From contig CABZCR010000005.1 of the NCBI GenBank assembly GCA_902524285.1, positions 19,988 through 83,987 on the forward strand: a stretch of DNA of 64,000 nt, read 5' to 3'. Shown here one piece after another: positions 47,562 through 57,333 of this stretch. This stretch comes from an uncultured Pelagibacteraceae bacterium. Lineage in GTDB: Bacteria; Pseudomonadota; Alphaproteobacteria; Pelagibacterales; AG-422-B15. The position numbers and the translations under genes were made by a program. The notes below the pieces were generated by a model. The model was not told the DNA's origin and ran no database searches. It saw only the letters and a list, made by a program, of their open reading frames with translations. Every line of letters starts with the position of its first letter. Position 1 is the stretch's first letter.

Positions 47562-48773
47562 TTATTTGTGCATTTGATTTGTAGGTTTCTCGAAAATTAT
47601 TAGTGAGAAAGAAAACGCTGATAGGATTGCAGTTATTACAATCGTAATCGTAAATAAGTTTAAATTATACGCAAAAAGAAGTGCACCTAATGCTGGACCT
47701 ACGGCAAAGCTAATGCTCCTTGAAAGGGCCATCCACCCTTTAGCTTGGCCATAAATTTGTGACTCAAAATACATATTGGTGACATAACCATATGTTATTG
47801 TTAAAACACCGTGACCCATTCCGAAAAAAGCCATACTAATTGCGGCAACAAAAATATTATTTGTAAATTGAGCTGTAAAAATTGAAAAAATAACAAACAA
47901 AAAGGCTATTAAGCCTGTATATCTTGCGTCGTAATGCTTTCCAATTTTCATTTCCAAGTATCTTCCTACAAGTTGAAACGGGCCATATATACTCGCAAGT
48001 ACAACCGCGATACTAATGTCATTAAATGTTTCTGTAAAAAAATTTACTAATGCAAGGGTAAATGCTACAAAAAAAAAATTTTGTAAAGAAGAGGATATTG
48101 TAATATAAAAAAATGATCTCTTTTGTGTCTTCTTTAGCTCATTCCAATTAAATAATAACTTACTTTCATTTAAGTATTCTATATTTGATTTGTATTTCAT
48201 TTCCTTTGAGGACACAAGTACATAGCCAATTAATAAAATAATTGAAGTAAATAAACACGTATAGAATAAACCTACATTGTATATAAGTGGATAAATTGAA
48301 AGCCAGGTAATAGTGCTTGCTACCGCTCCATAAAAAGTAATTATTGAAATATTTTTTCTAGAATTAATTTCATCCATTTGGACTGCCGCATTAAACGCTA
48401 CCTCATAGGTTGACATACCAAGCCCCAAGGTAATTAGAAACATAGAAATAAACACCCACAATACATTTTTGAAAATAAATAAATCAATCTCTGTTATTCC
48501 AATAAAAATTGAGCCTATCATACCTAATAACAGGCCGTATTTAATTACGATTAGGCTTCCATGATGGTCTGACCATTTTCCAATCCGAGGCGCTAATAGG
48601 GCTTGAAATAACAGTGCTAAACTAAACATTGTGAGAATTAATTCCTCACTTAAATTGGTGTGCAGTGAGATATACTCTTTTAATGGGGCAATAGTATAGA
48701 ATAAAAATCCGTAACCAATGATTGTTACAATTCCAATAGTATGAACAGGAAATAAACTATTATTTTCTTTCAA
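47562..48773 (-). CDS. MFS transporter
   Basis: 12-TM-like hydrophobic pattern; APRIGKWSDHHGSL. Confidence 0.8.
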   Translation of the reverse strand: MKENNSLFPVHTIGIVTIIGYGFLFYTIAPLKEYISLHTNLSEELILTMFSLALLFQALLAPRIGKWSDHHGSLIVIKYGLLLGMIGSIFIGITEIDLFIFKNVLWVFISMFLITLGLGMSTYEVAFNAAVQMDEINSRKNISIITFYGAVASTITWLSIYPLIYNVGLFYTCLFTSIILLIGYVLVSSKEMKYKSNIEYLNESKLLFNWNELKKTQKRSFFYITISSSLQNFFFVAFTLALVNFFTETFNDISIAVVLASIYGPFQLVGRYLEMKIGKHYDARYTGLIAFLFVIFSIFTAQFTNNIFVAAISMAFFGMGHGVLTITYGYVTNMYFESQIYGQAKGWMALSRSISFAVGPALGALLFAYNLNLFTITIVITAILSAFSFSLIIFEKPTNQMHK

Positions 48774-48868
48774 CTTGATGCCTGTTTAGTATTTATTTTT
48801 ATAAGTCATTGAATAAATTTGTTATTTTTACAATAGTTAAAAAATAGATTGTTTACCAATTTTTAAAT

Positions 48869-48908
48869 ATTACAAAAATGTTAAGAAATATTACAATAAT
48901 ATTACATG
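48869..48908 (-). promoter_or_regulatory. Pho-box-like array upstream of MFS gene
   Basis: Minus strand ATGTAAT / TTGTAAT / CTTAACA spaced 11 bp, then TTGTAAT at 10 bp. Confidence 0.5.
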
Positions 48909-49250
48909 AAACGATTCGTGCTTTTAATGTTCATTTTTAAAATTCTGCTGAGCACAAACATCTATGCTGACGACTTTAAGAGTTGTATAGCTTATTTTCA
49001 AAACACTTCATCTCTAGAAATAGGGTACGATGAGACAATAATTAATTGTGAAATATATTTTAATACTCATCCTAGCAGTAACTTCAATGAGTATAGTCTT
49101 TGTATGTTGCAGAATATTAAATCAGCTAAAAATATTGATGATTATTTTTATGAGTCAGACCAATGTGTGATTAATCACTGTTCTTCTAATTTAGAAACTT
49201 TTTTTAATGGTAGTGATCCTGGCTTTTGTACGTTATTAGAAGAGGTGTAG
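48906..49250 (+). CDS. Small secreted Cys-containing protein, unknown
   Basis: Signal peptide then eight Cys; ATG overlaps the Pho-box-like array. Confidence 0.5.
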   Translation: MKRFVLLMFIFKILLSTNIYADDFKSCIAYFQNTSSLEIGYDETIINCEIYFNTHPSSNFNEYSLCMLQNIKSAKNIDDYFYESDQCVINHCSSNLETFFNGSDPGFCTLLEEV

Positions 49251-49688
49251 TTAAAAAATCTGCCACCATGACTTTTCTTTTTCATTTTCTGTCTCTTCTT
49301 GCAGTTCGTCTGACTCATTAACAATTCCAATTCTCATATCTTGTCCGGCAACATTGCCTTCTCTCGCTATAGTTTGAGCCTCTTTCAATTTCATTTTTGC
49401 AAGGACGTTTTGATTTTTATTACACAATTCCATTCCTTCAAGCATTAAATTATGTGCTTTCGTTGCTGAATCTGGGTCAGCTCGCTGTATATCGTTTTTA
49501 ACTGATCCACGGAGCGTTAATACACTTAAATCTTCACAGTTTCCTATATTGCTCTCGTATGTACTTTCAGTATTGGTAGAATAGTCACTTCCAGCTTGCC
49601 CAATTGTATTGTCTTCATGACTGTCTGCAAGAGCAAGAGATGATAACATGTACGACGTTATTAAAAAGAATTGAATAAATTTGGTCAT
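49251..49688 (-). CDS. Secreted protein, unknown
   Basis: Signal peptide FFLITSYMLSSLALADS; intact ORF. Confidence 0.5.
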   Translation of the reverse strand: MTKFIQFFLITSYMLSSLALADSHEDNTIGQAGSDYSTNTESTYESNIGNCEDLSVLTLRGSVKNDIQRADPDSATKAHNLMLEGMELCNKNQNVLAKMKLKEAQTIAREGNVAGQDMRIGIVNESDELQEETENEKEKSWWQIF

Positions 49689-49741
49689 AATTAATGATAC
49701 AAATAGATTGTTAAAAAAATATTAAGATCTCAAAAAAAAAA

Positions 49742-51151
49742 TTATTTTTTTGCCATTTTTGCCAATTGTAATTCTGCTCCTAGCGTTTCATCACCAATCA
49801 AAGCTCTTCTTACTTTTGCGGACATTGTATCCATGAAAATAACAACTCCTAAAATCAATAATGACATATACATAACATTTTCCCAACTGGTACCCGTATT
49901 TATTGCTCCAAGTAATTGTAAACCTATGCCGCCTGCGCCCATGGCACCTATAATAACAGCTCCTCTCGTGTTTGATTCTAAGTAGTAAAGAGTTTGGGAA
50001 ATAAAAATAGGAAGTATTTGAGGTATAATTCCAAATCTGTGTTGAAGAGTTTTATTCGCTCCCGTAGACTCTACACCTTCTTGTTGCTTTTCTTCAGTGT
50101 TTTCTATTGCTTCAGACATTAATTTTCCAAGAGTTCCTGTATCTGTAATTGCAATAGCAAATATTCCAGTAAATGGTCCTGGTCCGAAGGCTCTTAAAAA
50201 AATTAAGCTCCAAATCAAAAAATCGATGCCTCTTAATGTATCAAATAACCGTCTTAATATCGTTCGAACAAATTTAAAAGGCGTTACATTGTAAGCTGCA
50301 AAAAATGCCAGAGGAAAACCCAGAAGAGCTGCTAGTAGGGTGCCCAATAGAGCCATAAAAATTGTCTCTAATAAAGCCCACAATATTTGTCCATGATGCC
50401 ACATATCATTATTTAGAAATTCTTGAATTAGAAGCGAAAAATTTGAAATATTGGGGTCAACTCTATCGCCTGAGAATGAAAGTGAAATAGCATTCCAAAT
50501 TCCATATGGTTCTAAAGGACTGTCAAAGTCAAACCAGAAATAGTTCCAACCAAGATTGTACCTATGTACTTCAACTTTTTTTGAATAAACTTGAACTCTT
50601 TCGTAAAGAGATGGTCTAACCTCTATTTTATTTTCCGTTACCCTTATCCATTTTGGGAGATTATCTACATTTTCAACGTAAGGCTTACCTTGTGCATCAA
50701 GACGAAAAACAAGTGTTTCTTTGGTGTCTGGCCAGTTTTCTATTGTAACTTTATCATCGTATAGATTTGCAAACCCTCCATTTTTAAAACTTATTTTTGT
50801 TTCACCTTCTGGACCTATGGAAGTCCATTCAGGATACCTTTCTGGAAGACCGTCACTTTTTTGATAGGGGCCAACATACTGAGACCACCTGCTTCCTTCA
50901 AAGGATATAATTATATCATCTGGTTCACTCCATTTCATTGTGACATGGTCTTTATGTGCATATGTGTCGAGGGCAAACAATGAAGCTCTTTCAGGACTCC
51001 ATTTTTTATGAATCTGCAATATGTCGAGGCTTAAAATTGCTATGATTAAATACACTATAATCCCGAGCACTAAAAAAGTTGACCACATTTTAGATGAAAA
51101 TTTAGTAACTACTATATCTGAATAATTTTTAATAATTTCAGACCTGTTCAT
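49742..51151 (-). CDS. phnE: Phosphonate ABC transporter permease PhnE (long form)
   Basis: GALLAALLGFPLAFFAAYNVTP, RRLFDTLRGIDFLIWSLIFLRAFGPGPFTGIFAIAI; start re-assigned to MNRSEI. Confidence 0.87.
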   Translation of the reverse strand: MNRSEIIKNYSDIVVTKFSSKMWSTFLVLGIIVYLIIAILSLDILQIHKKWSPERASLFALDTYAHKDHVTMKWSEPDDIIISFEGSRWSQYVGPYQKSDGLPERYPEWTSIGPEGETKISFKNGGFANLYDDKVTIENWPDTKETLVFRLDAQGKPYVENVDNLPKWIRVTENKIEVRPSLYERVQVYSKKVEVHRYNLGWNYFWFDFDSPLEPYGIWNAISLSFSGDRVDPNISNFSLLIQEFLNNDMWHHGQILWALLETIFMALLGTLLAALLGFPLAFFAAYNVTPFKFVRTILRRLFDTLRGIDFLIWSLIFLRAFGPGPFTGIFAIAITDTGTLGKLMSEAIENTEEKQQEGVESTGANKTLQHRFGIIPQILPIFISQTLYYLESNTRGAVIIGAMGAGGIGLQLLGAINTGTSWENVMYMSLLILGVVIFMDTMSAKVRRALIGDETLGAELQLAKMAKK

Positions 51152-52014
51152 GATTTCAATCCTATTAATGATTTTCGCCAATAACTTGATAAGTAATCCA
51201 ATGCAATGATCGTAGACACAAGTAAAAACATTATTGCAATAGTGTCAGCTTCATATTTCCACTGTATATTAGTGTAAAGTTGCTCACCGATACCTCCAGC
51301 GCCAACAAATCCCAAAATAGTTGAAGCCCTTATATTAATCTCAAATCTTAAAATTGTGTAAGTTAGAAATAGAGGGAGTGCCTGAGTTACCACACCAAAT
51401 CTTATTCTGGTAAACCATGAAGCTCCACAGGACTCAAGACCTTCAATTGGATTTTTGTCGACATTCTCAATAGCTTCTGAAAACAGTTTGCCAAGAGCTC
51501 CTGCGGTATGAATTATGATGGCAATTACAGCAGGCAGTGCTGACTTTCCCAGTAGATACAACAAAACAAGCGCAATAACTAATTCTGGAAACGATCTGCA
51601 TATATCCATGATGCGTCGAAATATTAATACAGTAGTTTTACTTTTGATTAGATTACGACTTGAAAAAATACTTAAAAAAAAGGCTAGCAACGTACCCATT
51701 GCTGTTGAAAATAGAGCCATATTAATAGTGCTTATTAAATCTGGAAGGTATTCAAGTAACAATAAATTCCATCTATAGCCGTATTCCCATGACCCAACAA
51801 ATAGATCAACTGGGTAATCGAAAAATTTAGGTAATCCAACCCAGATGCTAGTCGCATTTCCTGTTTCTGCTACAATTAAACCCGAATAAATAACTGCTAT
51901 CAATGCCGCAATTGAGAGAAAAGAATAAATTGATCTTGTTCTTGTAAGAGATTTTAAATTATTTTCAATTTTAATTAAATTTTCTGGCAATGATGATTGC
52001 ACTGTTTCCTCCAA
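51148..52014 (-). CDS. phnE: Phosphonate ABC transporter permease PhnE
   Basis: MGTLLAFFLSIFSSRNL, RRIMDICRSFPELVIALVLLYLLG, GFVGAGGIGEQL. Confidence 0.88.
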   Translation of the reverse strand: MEETVQSSLPENLIKIENNLKSLTRTRSIYSFLSIAALIAVIYSGLIVAETGNATSIWVGLPKFFDYPVDLFVGSWEYGYRWNLLLLEYLPDLISTINMALFSTAMGTLLAFFLSIFSSRNLIKSKTTVLIFRRIMDICRSFPELVIALVLLYLLGKSALPAVIAIIIHTAGALGKLFSEAIENVDKNPIEGLESCGASWFTRIRFGVVTQALPLFLTYTILRFEINIRASTILGFVGAGGIGEQLYTNIQWKYEADTIAIMFLLVSTIIALDYLSSYWRKSLIGLKS

Positions 52015-52022
52015 ATAAACAA

Positions 52023-52061
52023 CTAACTAAGAGGATGGGGCATGCCATCCTCTTAAGTTAG
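52023..52061 (-). other. Intercistronic hairpin phnD-phnE
   Basis: ctaactaagaggatgg / ccatcctcttaagttag (one bulged A). Confidence 0.7.
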
Positions 52062-52078
52062 CAAACAACTACCGAAAT

Positions 52079-53038
52079 TTATTCGGCTTTTTTAGCTTCA
52101 ATTTTAGCTTTACGAGCAGCTACAATAGTTTCATAGAAACTATGGTCGACTGGCACCCAAGCTTTAACAACTCCATTTGCAACATTCTCGCTGCATTGTG
52201 GGTCATTTTCATGGATCCACTGCTTCATGCCTACCATGACCTGATGCGCTCTCACAGGCATATTAGTTGGCATTACAATCGGTCCATTTGGTATCAAAGC
52301 AGATGACCAAATCTGTTTGATGTCATCCATATTTAATAGTCCTTTATCAACCATTTTTCTCAGATTTCCAGAAGAGTAACCTTCGCTCCATTCACCAACT
52401 CCAGATACCCATGTCACACCTGCATCGATATCACCATTAAGAACTGCCAAAACGTTATTTTCATGACCACCTGAAAATTGTGTAGAGCCAAAGTATGAGT
52501 CTGGATCCATTCCTGCAGCTTTTAATTCGATTGATGGTATTAGATAACCAGATGTTGAATTAGGATCAGCCCATCCAAAAGATTTACCTTTTAAATCATC
52601 AAGTGAATTGATACCCGAGTCTGATCTTGTAACCATGACTGAATAATAGCCCATATCTCCTGTTGGCTGCATTCTGGTTAAAATTGGTACAGTAGCGGTA
52701 GGATCTTCTAGATATATACCCGCATATCCTGATGAGCCAAACCAAGCATAATCTAAGCTGCCACCAAGCATTGACTCCATTGTTCCTGCATAATCTTTAA
52801 AAGTATAAATTTTAGCTGGTACTCCATATGCAACTTCCGCATATTCCTTTAGACATGCATTATTCTTAATAATGTCTTGAGCTGATTCATCGCCTAAAAA
52901 TCCAAGTCTCATTTCAGGTTGATATTTACTCAAGTCCATTGTTGGCCCTTTATAGCCAGATACATCCCATGCGTATGCATTTGCAGACACAAATAGGAAT
53001 GAACAAGCAATAATAGACCTTACTAAATTTTTAATCAT
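52079..53038 (-). CDS. phnD: Phosphonate ABC transporter substrate-binding protein
   Basis: Signal peptide; LRLGFLGDESAQD-like, WADPNSTSGYLIPS, DAGVTWVSG. Confidence 0.88.
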   Translation of the reverse strand: MIKNLVRSIIACSFLFVSANAYAWDVSGYKGPTMDLSKYQPEMRLGFLGDESAQDIIKNNACLKEYAEVAYGVPAKIYTFKDYAGTMESMLGGSLDYAWFGSSGYAGIYLEDPTATVPILTRMQPTGDMGYYSVMVTRSDSGINSLDDLKGKSFGWADPNSTSGYLIPSIELKAAGMDPDSYFGSTQFSGGHENNVLAVLNGDIDAGVTWVSGVGEWSEGYSSGNLRKMVDKGLLNMDDIKQIWSSALIPNGPIVMPTNMPVRAHQVMVGMKQWIHENDPQCSENVANGVVKAWVPVDHSFYETIVAARKAKIEAKKAE

Positions 53039-53090
53039 TTTTAGTATATCTCCTTGTTAGTTGTTAAGTTTTTTTTTGAAAAGGCTAACA

Positions 53091-53894
53091 TTATCCTGCC
53101 TCTGCAAACTGTTCGTCACCAAGTGAAGTTGAAGTAACTGTTGGTTCAAATGCTTCTTCAGCTTCAGCGCCATAAATTTCTCTTGCAACATCATCTTTTA
53201 AACTTGAAGGTACATCATCAAAAACAATTTCCCCAAGTCTCATGCCAATGACTCTGTCACAATAATTTTTAGCGGTATCAAGAGTATGAAGATTTGCAAG
53301 AACAGTAATCTGCTTTTCTCTATGAATATTTCTAAGTGATTCCATTACAAGTCGGGCATTAAGAGGGTCTAGCGATGCAATAGGCTCGTCGGCTAAAATC
53401 ATTTTTGGTTGCTGCATCATAGCTCTACAAATTGCAACCCTTTGTTGCTGTCCACCAGATAAAGTCTCTGCTCTTTGCAGCGCGGTTTCAGCCATTCCCA
53501 ATTTATCCAGAGCCATCAATGCATCAACGCGTTCATCTTTAGTGAAAAGTTTTAAGCTTGATCGTAAAGTGCCTTGAATATTTGATCTTCCAAGAATTAC
53601 ATTTGTTAAAACATCTAAACGGGGCACAAGATTGAATTGCTGAAATATCATGGCACAATCTTTTTGCCATGCTCGTTTGTCTTTCTTTGTTAATGAAAGT
53701 ATATTTCTGCCTTCAATAAAAATAGATCCACTAGTTGCGTCGGTTAGACGATTCATTATTCTCAGTAATGTTGACTTTCCAGCACCAGATCTGCCAATGA
53801 TACCAATCATTTCAGGTTTATTAATTTCAAATGTGACATCGTTTACTGCACGGTTGTCACCAAAATACTTATTTAATTTCTCTACTTTGATCAT
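53091..53894 (-). CDS. phnC: Phosphonate ABC transporter ATP-binding protein
   Basis: [56 protein letters not shown]; start re-assigned to MIKVEKL. Confidence 0.9.
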   Translation of the reverse strand: MIKVEKLNKYFGDNRAVNDVTFEINKPEMIGIIGRSGAGKSTLLRIMNRLTDATSGSIFIEGRNILSLTKKDKRAWQKDCAMIFQQFNLVPRLDVLTNVILGRSNIQGTLRSSLKLFTKDERVDALMALDKLGMAETALQRAETLSGGQQQRVAICRAMMQQPKMILADEPIASLDPLNARLVMESLRNIHREKQITVLANLHTLDTAKNYCDRVIGMRLGEIVFDDVPSSLKDDVAREIYGAEAEEAFEPTVTSTSLGDEQFAEAG

Positions 53895-53944
53895 TAGTAT
53901 GAATAAAAAGTAATACAAAAAAATTAAATCAAAGTTGCATTTTT

Positions 53945-53983
53945 ATTACAGATATTTTGCAATTTATTACACTAATGTTACAG
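53945..53983 (-). promoter_or_regulatory. Pho box upstream of phnC
   Basis: Minus strand CTGTAACATTAGTGTAAT (two 11-bp-phased repeats) plus CTGTAAT 21 bp further. Confidence 0.7.
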
Positions 53984-54028
53984 CTCAAATTATTGACATT
54001 AAAAAAAATATAATTAATCATTTAAGTC

Positions 54029-54628
54029 ATGCAATTAGATAAAATCCAATCTCTAGAAAATAAATTAAATTCAGCTTCAATTATTGAGCGTACCAATGTT
54101 TTATGTGAAATTATTGATCAAAGAGGTTCGTGCAGTTTTTATGACGAAGAGATTACTCAATTACAACATGCTCTTCAGTGCGCAACCTTAGCTAAAGAAA
54201 ATAATGAAAGTGATAAATTTATTACTGCTTCATTATTTCACGATTTAGGGCATATGTTGACTGGCGAAGATGTAAATAGCCATGATTTTTTAAACAATGA
54301 CAAGTATCATGAAAACGTTGCTGCATCTTTTTTATCCAAGTATTTCCCTGAAGAAGTTACTTATCCAATTAAAATGCACGTTATTGCAAAGAGATATCTA
54401 TGTTCCGTTCAATCAGATTATTATGACGGTCTTTCAGATGGCTCCAAAAGAAGTTTTAAACTTCAAGGCGGATATTTAAACAAAGATGCTATTCGAAAAC
54501 TGGAAAGTCATAAATATTTTGAAGATGCAGTAAGACTTCGAAAGTATGATGACAATGCAAAAATTAGGGGAAAGAAAACTGAAGCTATTTCATTCTTTCA
54601 TCCTTTTATTAAAAAGTCCTATATTTGA
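54029..54628 (+). CDS. PhnZ-like HD-domain phosphonate protein (TIGR03276-type)
   Basis: QHALQCATLAKE, ASLFHDLGHML, YHENVAASFLSKYF, KMHVIAKRYLC. Confidence 0.78.
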   Translation: MQLDKIQSLENKLNSASIIERTNVLCEIIDQRGSCSFYDEEITQLQHALQCATLAKENNESDKFITASLFHDLGHMLTGEDVNSHDFLNNDKYHENVAASFLSKYFPEEVTYPIKMHVIAKRYLCSVQSDYYDGLSDGSKRSFKLQGGYLNKDAIRKLESHKYFEDAVRLRKYDDNAKIRGKKTEAISFFHPFIKKSYI

Positions 54629-55140
54629 ACTTTACTAAAATAAAGCTTTCGAAAATTGTTAAAGCAAAAAAAAATCTTGGTAATTTGGTTATATCCAGTT
54701 GTCCAGGTATCAGTAATTCTAGATTTGATAAATTTACTTATAAAAAAGATTTAACCATTATCATCGACTTAAATATATCACTCGTTGTTTCATTGATAGA
54801 ACTTAATGAAATTAGAAATTTTGAAATTAATCAGTTCCATAAAGATCTAGAGGAGAAGAATGTTAGGGCCTACAGCATGCCCATAAAAAACTATGGTATT
54901 CCAGCTCAGATTAAAAAAAATGAATATAGTCAAATTATCAGAGATTGTGTTACTCAGTTAGAACTCAATAAAAATGTTTACCTGCATTGTTATGCTGGAT
55001 TAGGTAGATCTGGAATGTTTGCTTCACTTATTTTGAAGGCACTAGGACTAGATTCAAAGCAATGCATAAATCATGTAAGGAATTGCCGGCCAGGTACAAT
55101 TGAAACAGAGGAACAAGAAAAATTTGTAATCAACTTTTAA
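54625..55140 (+). CDS. Dual-specificity/PTP-type phosphatase
   Basis: P-loop HCYAGLGRSG (HCX5RS). Confidence 0.78.
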   Translation: MNFTKIKLSKIVKAKKNLGNLVISSCPGISNSRFDKFTYKKDLTIIIDLNISLVVSLIELNEIRNFEINQFHKDLEEKNVRAYSMPIKNYGIPAQIKKNEYSQIIRDCVTQLELNKNVYLHCYAGLGRSGMFASLILKALGLDSKQCINHVRNCRPGTIETEEQEKFVINF

Positions 55141-55973
55141 GGCCCTTCACCACGTGAAAGCCTTTTGTTAATATCATCAATAACGGCCTCGATATCTGCA
55201 ATAGTTTCTATTACGTAATGCGCACCTGCTTTATAAAGCAGATCTTTTGCATATCCTTGTTTCATATCAATTTCTTCTTTACTCAGTTCATCAGCTTCTT
55301 CTAAGGAATTTATATTCATATAATTCGAATATCGCGTTACACCAACACCCCAACAACCAGCATTAATTGCTTCTCCAATTCCTGAAACAGTATCATCAAC
55401 TTTTATAACTGATTGAATGGATTCTATATTCATTATATCTAAATTTTTATATAACATGTGGGGAAGGGGCCGAACGCCATTTTTAACATCATCACCTGCA
55501 ACTGACGCATCAGGGACATATCCCTGTTTTGCTGATTCTTCCTCTAAAATATTAACCATTGACCGCACAAAACCAGTTGTGCAACCAACTTTTATACCGC
55601 TATTTTGAACCCGTTTAATTACTTCTGCTGTTCCGGGTAATAATTTTGAGTATTGTTTTAAGCATTTAAGCTGCAGTGGAACAAAATCTGCGTACATATT
55701 TTCAACATCAGACATTTGTGGGTCTTTACCATGTACTATGTTCCAGCGCTTTCTTATTTCAGCGTTCTCTGTGAGTGCTTTTATATGTAAATCTTTTCGT
55801 AAACCCATGGGTTCTCTTGCCTCCTCCATGGAGATTACAACCTTTTGTTTCTTAAAAACCTCAACAAACACTATAGTTGGAGCAATCACGTATGCGTCAG
55901 CAGTAGTTCCACTCCAGTCTAATACCAAACCTTTTATCTCTCCTTTATATCTATTTTCTGACAAATATTTCAA
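55137..55973 (-). CDS. phnX: Phosphonoacetaldehyde hydrolase
   Basis: GLVLDWSGTTADAYV, EEAREPMGLRKDLHIKAL, GCTTGFVRSMVNILEEESAKQGYVPDASVAGDDV. Confidence 0.92.
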   Translation of the reverse strand: MKYLSENRYKGEIKGLVLDWSGTTADAYVIAPTIVFVEVFKKQKVVISMEEAREPMGLRKDLHIKALTENAEIRKRWNIVHGKDPQMSDVENMYADFVPLQLKCLKQYSKLLPGTAEVIKRVQNSGIKVGCTTGFVRSMVNILEEESAKQGYVPDASVAGDDVKNGVRPLPHMLYKNLDIMNIESIQSVIKVDDTVSGIGEAINAGCWGVGVTRYSNYMNINSLEEADELSKEEIDMKQGYAKDLLYKAGAHYVIETIADIEAVIDDINKRLSRGEGP

Positions 55974-56009
55974 AACTATTTAACCTTTTCTTGCTTTATT
56001 TAGACACTA

Positions 56010-56636
56010 TTATGGCGTAAGCCATTCCTTGTTTAAACTGCCATTTGTGGATGTAAACAATGCTCGGCGATGACCTTGACGATGCAAATAAAGCCACTCA
56101 ATCGAGTGAATTTGAATTTCCACTAAAGTAAAGTTGTTGTAACCGTTTTGTAAAAGATCATCGTCCGGTAGTTCGTTTTCATGCTCTGGTAAGTACCCTG
56201 AAGTTGGTTCATCCGATGGAGTTCCAGGTGCCTTTTCAACAACATAACATTTCTTGCTAAATGACCTTGAGTTATCCCAGGCTAATTTTGCTTTATCATT
56301 TTTATGATTGATTTCAGCTTTTCCTGAAACTTTGATTTGTATCTTTTTGCCATGATCATAAAACAGCATGGTTACAGCATTATTTTTTTTGATTTCATCA
56401 ATTTTACTGGATCGGTTATCCGTATGAAAACTTATGGTATTATTTTTCTTATCAACATGCCTTAAGACAACTGTTCTAACCGATGGAAATGACTCATTGA
56501 ATGTTGAAATATACCCTTGATGTAATTCAGATTTTGATTTTGATTTACCAATTATGAGTTGATCCCAAATATTTTCATAAGTCTTATCAAGATCATTATA
56601 GAAATCAGGCTTATCGTGTGTATGATCTTTTACCAT
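56010..56636 (-). CDS. Pyridoxamine 5'-phosphate oxidase family protein
   Basis: FPSVRTVVLRHVDKKNNTISFHTDNRSSKIDEI; C-terminal IEWLYLHRQGHRRALF. Confidence 0.75.
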   Translation of the reverse strand: MVKDHTHDKPDFYNDLDKTYENIWDQLIIGKSKSKSELHQGYISTFNESFPSVRTVVLRHVDKKNNTISFHTDNRSSKIDEIKKNNAVTMLFYDHGKKIQIKVSGKAEINHKNDKAKLAWDNSRSFSKKCYVVEKAPGTPSDEPTSGYLPEHENELPDDDLLQNGYNNFTLVEIQIHSIEWLYLHRQGHRRALFTSTNGSLNKEWLTP

Positions 56637-57307
56637 TCAAGCTTTTTTCCTTCATAATTTAAAAATGAGCCAGAGTTATCAAGATTTAGTTCATTTATAA
56701 CATTGATCATTCTGGTAATGCTCTCAGATACCTCTAATTTCGCACTTGTGCCACCCATATCGGTTTTTACCCATCCTGGGTGCAAAATAAGGACAGATAT
56801 ACCATCTTCTTTCCAATCTATTGATAAGCTTCTTGCTGCAGAATTAAGAGCTGATTTTGATGAGCGATAAAAATAAAATCTACCAGAGTAATTGTCATCA
56901 ATGCTTCCCATTTGACTGGATATAAAAACGACTTTCTTATCAGATCCCATTTTTAAGTTGTTCTTTAATTTTCGTGCAAGAATTATGGGTATCACAGCAT
57001 TAATTCTCATTTCATTCATCCAGGCATCTGTATCAAGATCTTCTTTTAATTGCTCATCACTAAAAATACCTGCGTTGTGAATGAGTATGTCAATTTTTCG
57101 AGACTCGATACTTGTTACAAAATTATTTACGCTTGCGTCAGAAGTTAAGTCAAGTTCAGCGATATCGATATTATTAATTTCATTCAACTCTTTTGAGCTA
57201 TCTTTATTTCGAGTGGTTGCAATGATGTTATGGTTTGTATTGCTGTATTGCTTTACAAACTCAAGCCCAAGACCTCGATTGGCTCCTATGATTAATATAT
57301 TGCTCAT
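56630..57307 (-). CDS. Short-chain dehydrogenase/reductase
   Basis: IGANRGLGLEFV, NAGIFSDEQ, YRSSKSALNSAARSL. Confidence 0.85.
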   Translation of the reverse strand: MSNILIIGANRGLGLEFVKQYSNTNHNIIATTRNKDSSKELNEINNIDIAELDLTSDASVNNFVTSIESRKIDILIHNAGIFSDEQLKEDLDTDAWMNEMRINAVIPIILARKLKNNLKMGSDKKVVFISSQMGSIDDNYSGRFYFYRSSKSALNSAARSLSIDWKEDGISVLILHPGWVKTDMGGTSAKLEVSESITRMINVINELNLDNSGSFLNYEGKKLEW

Positions 57308-57333
57308 TTTATATATAAACTTATAGTACGTTC

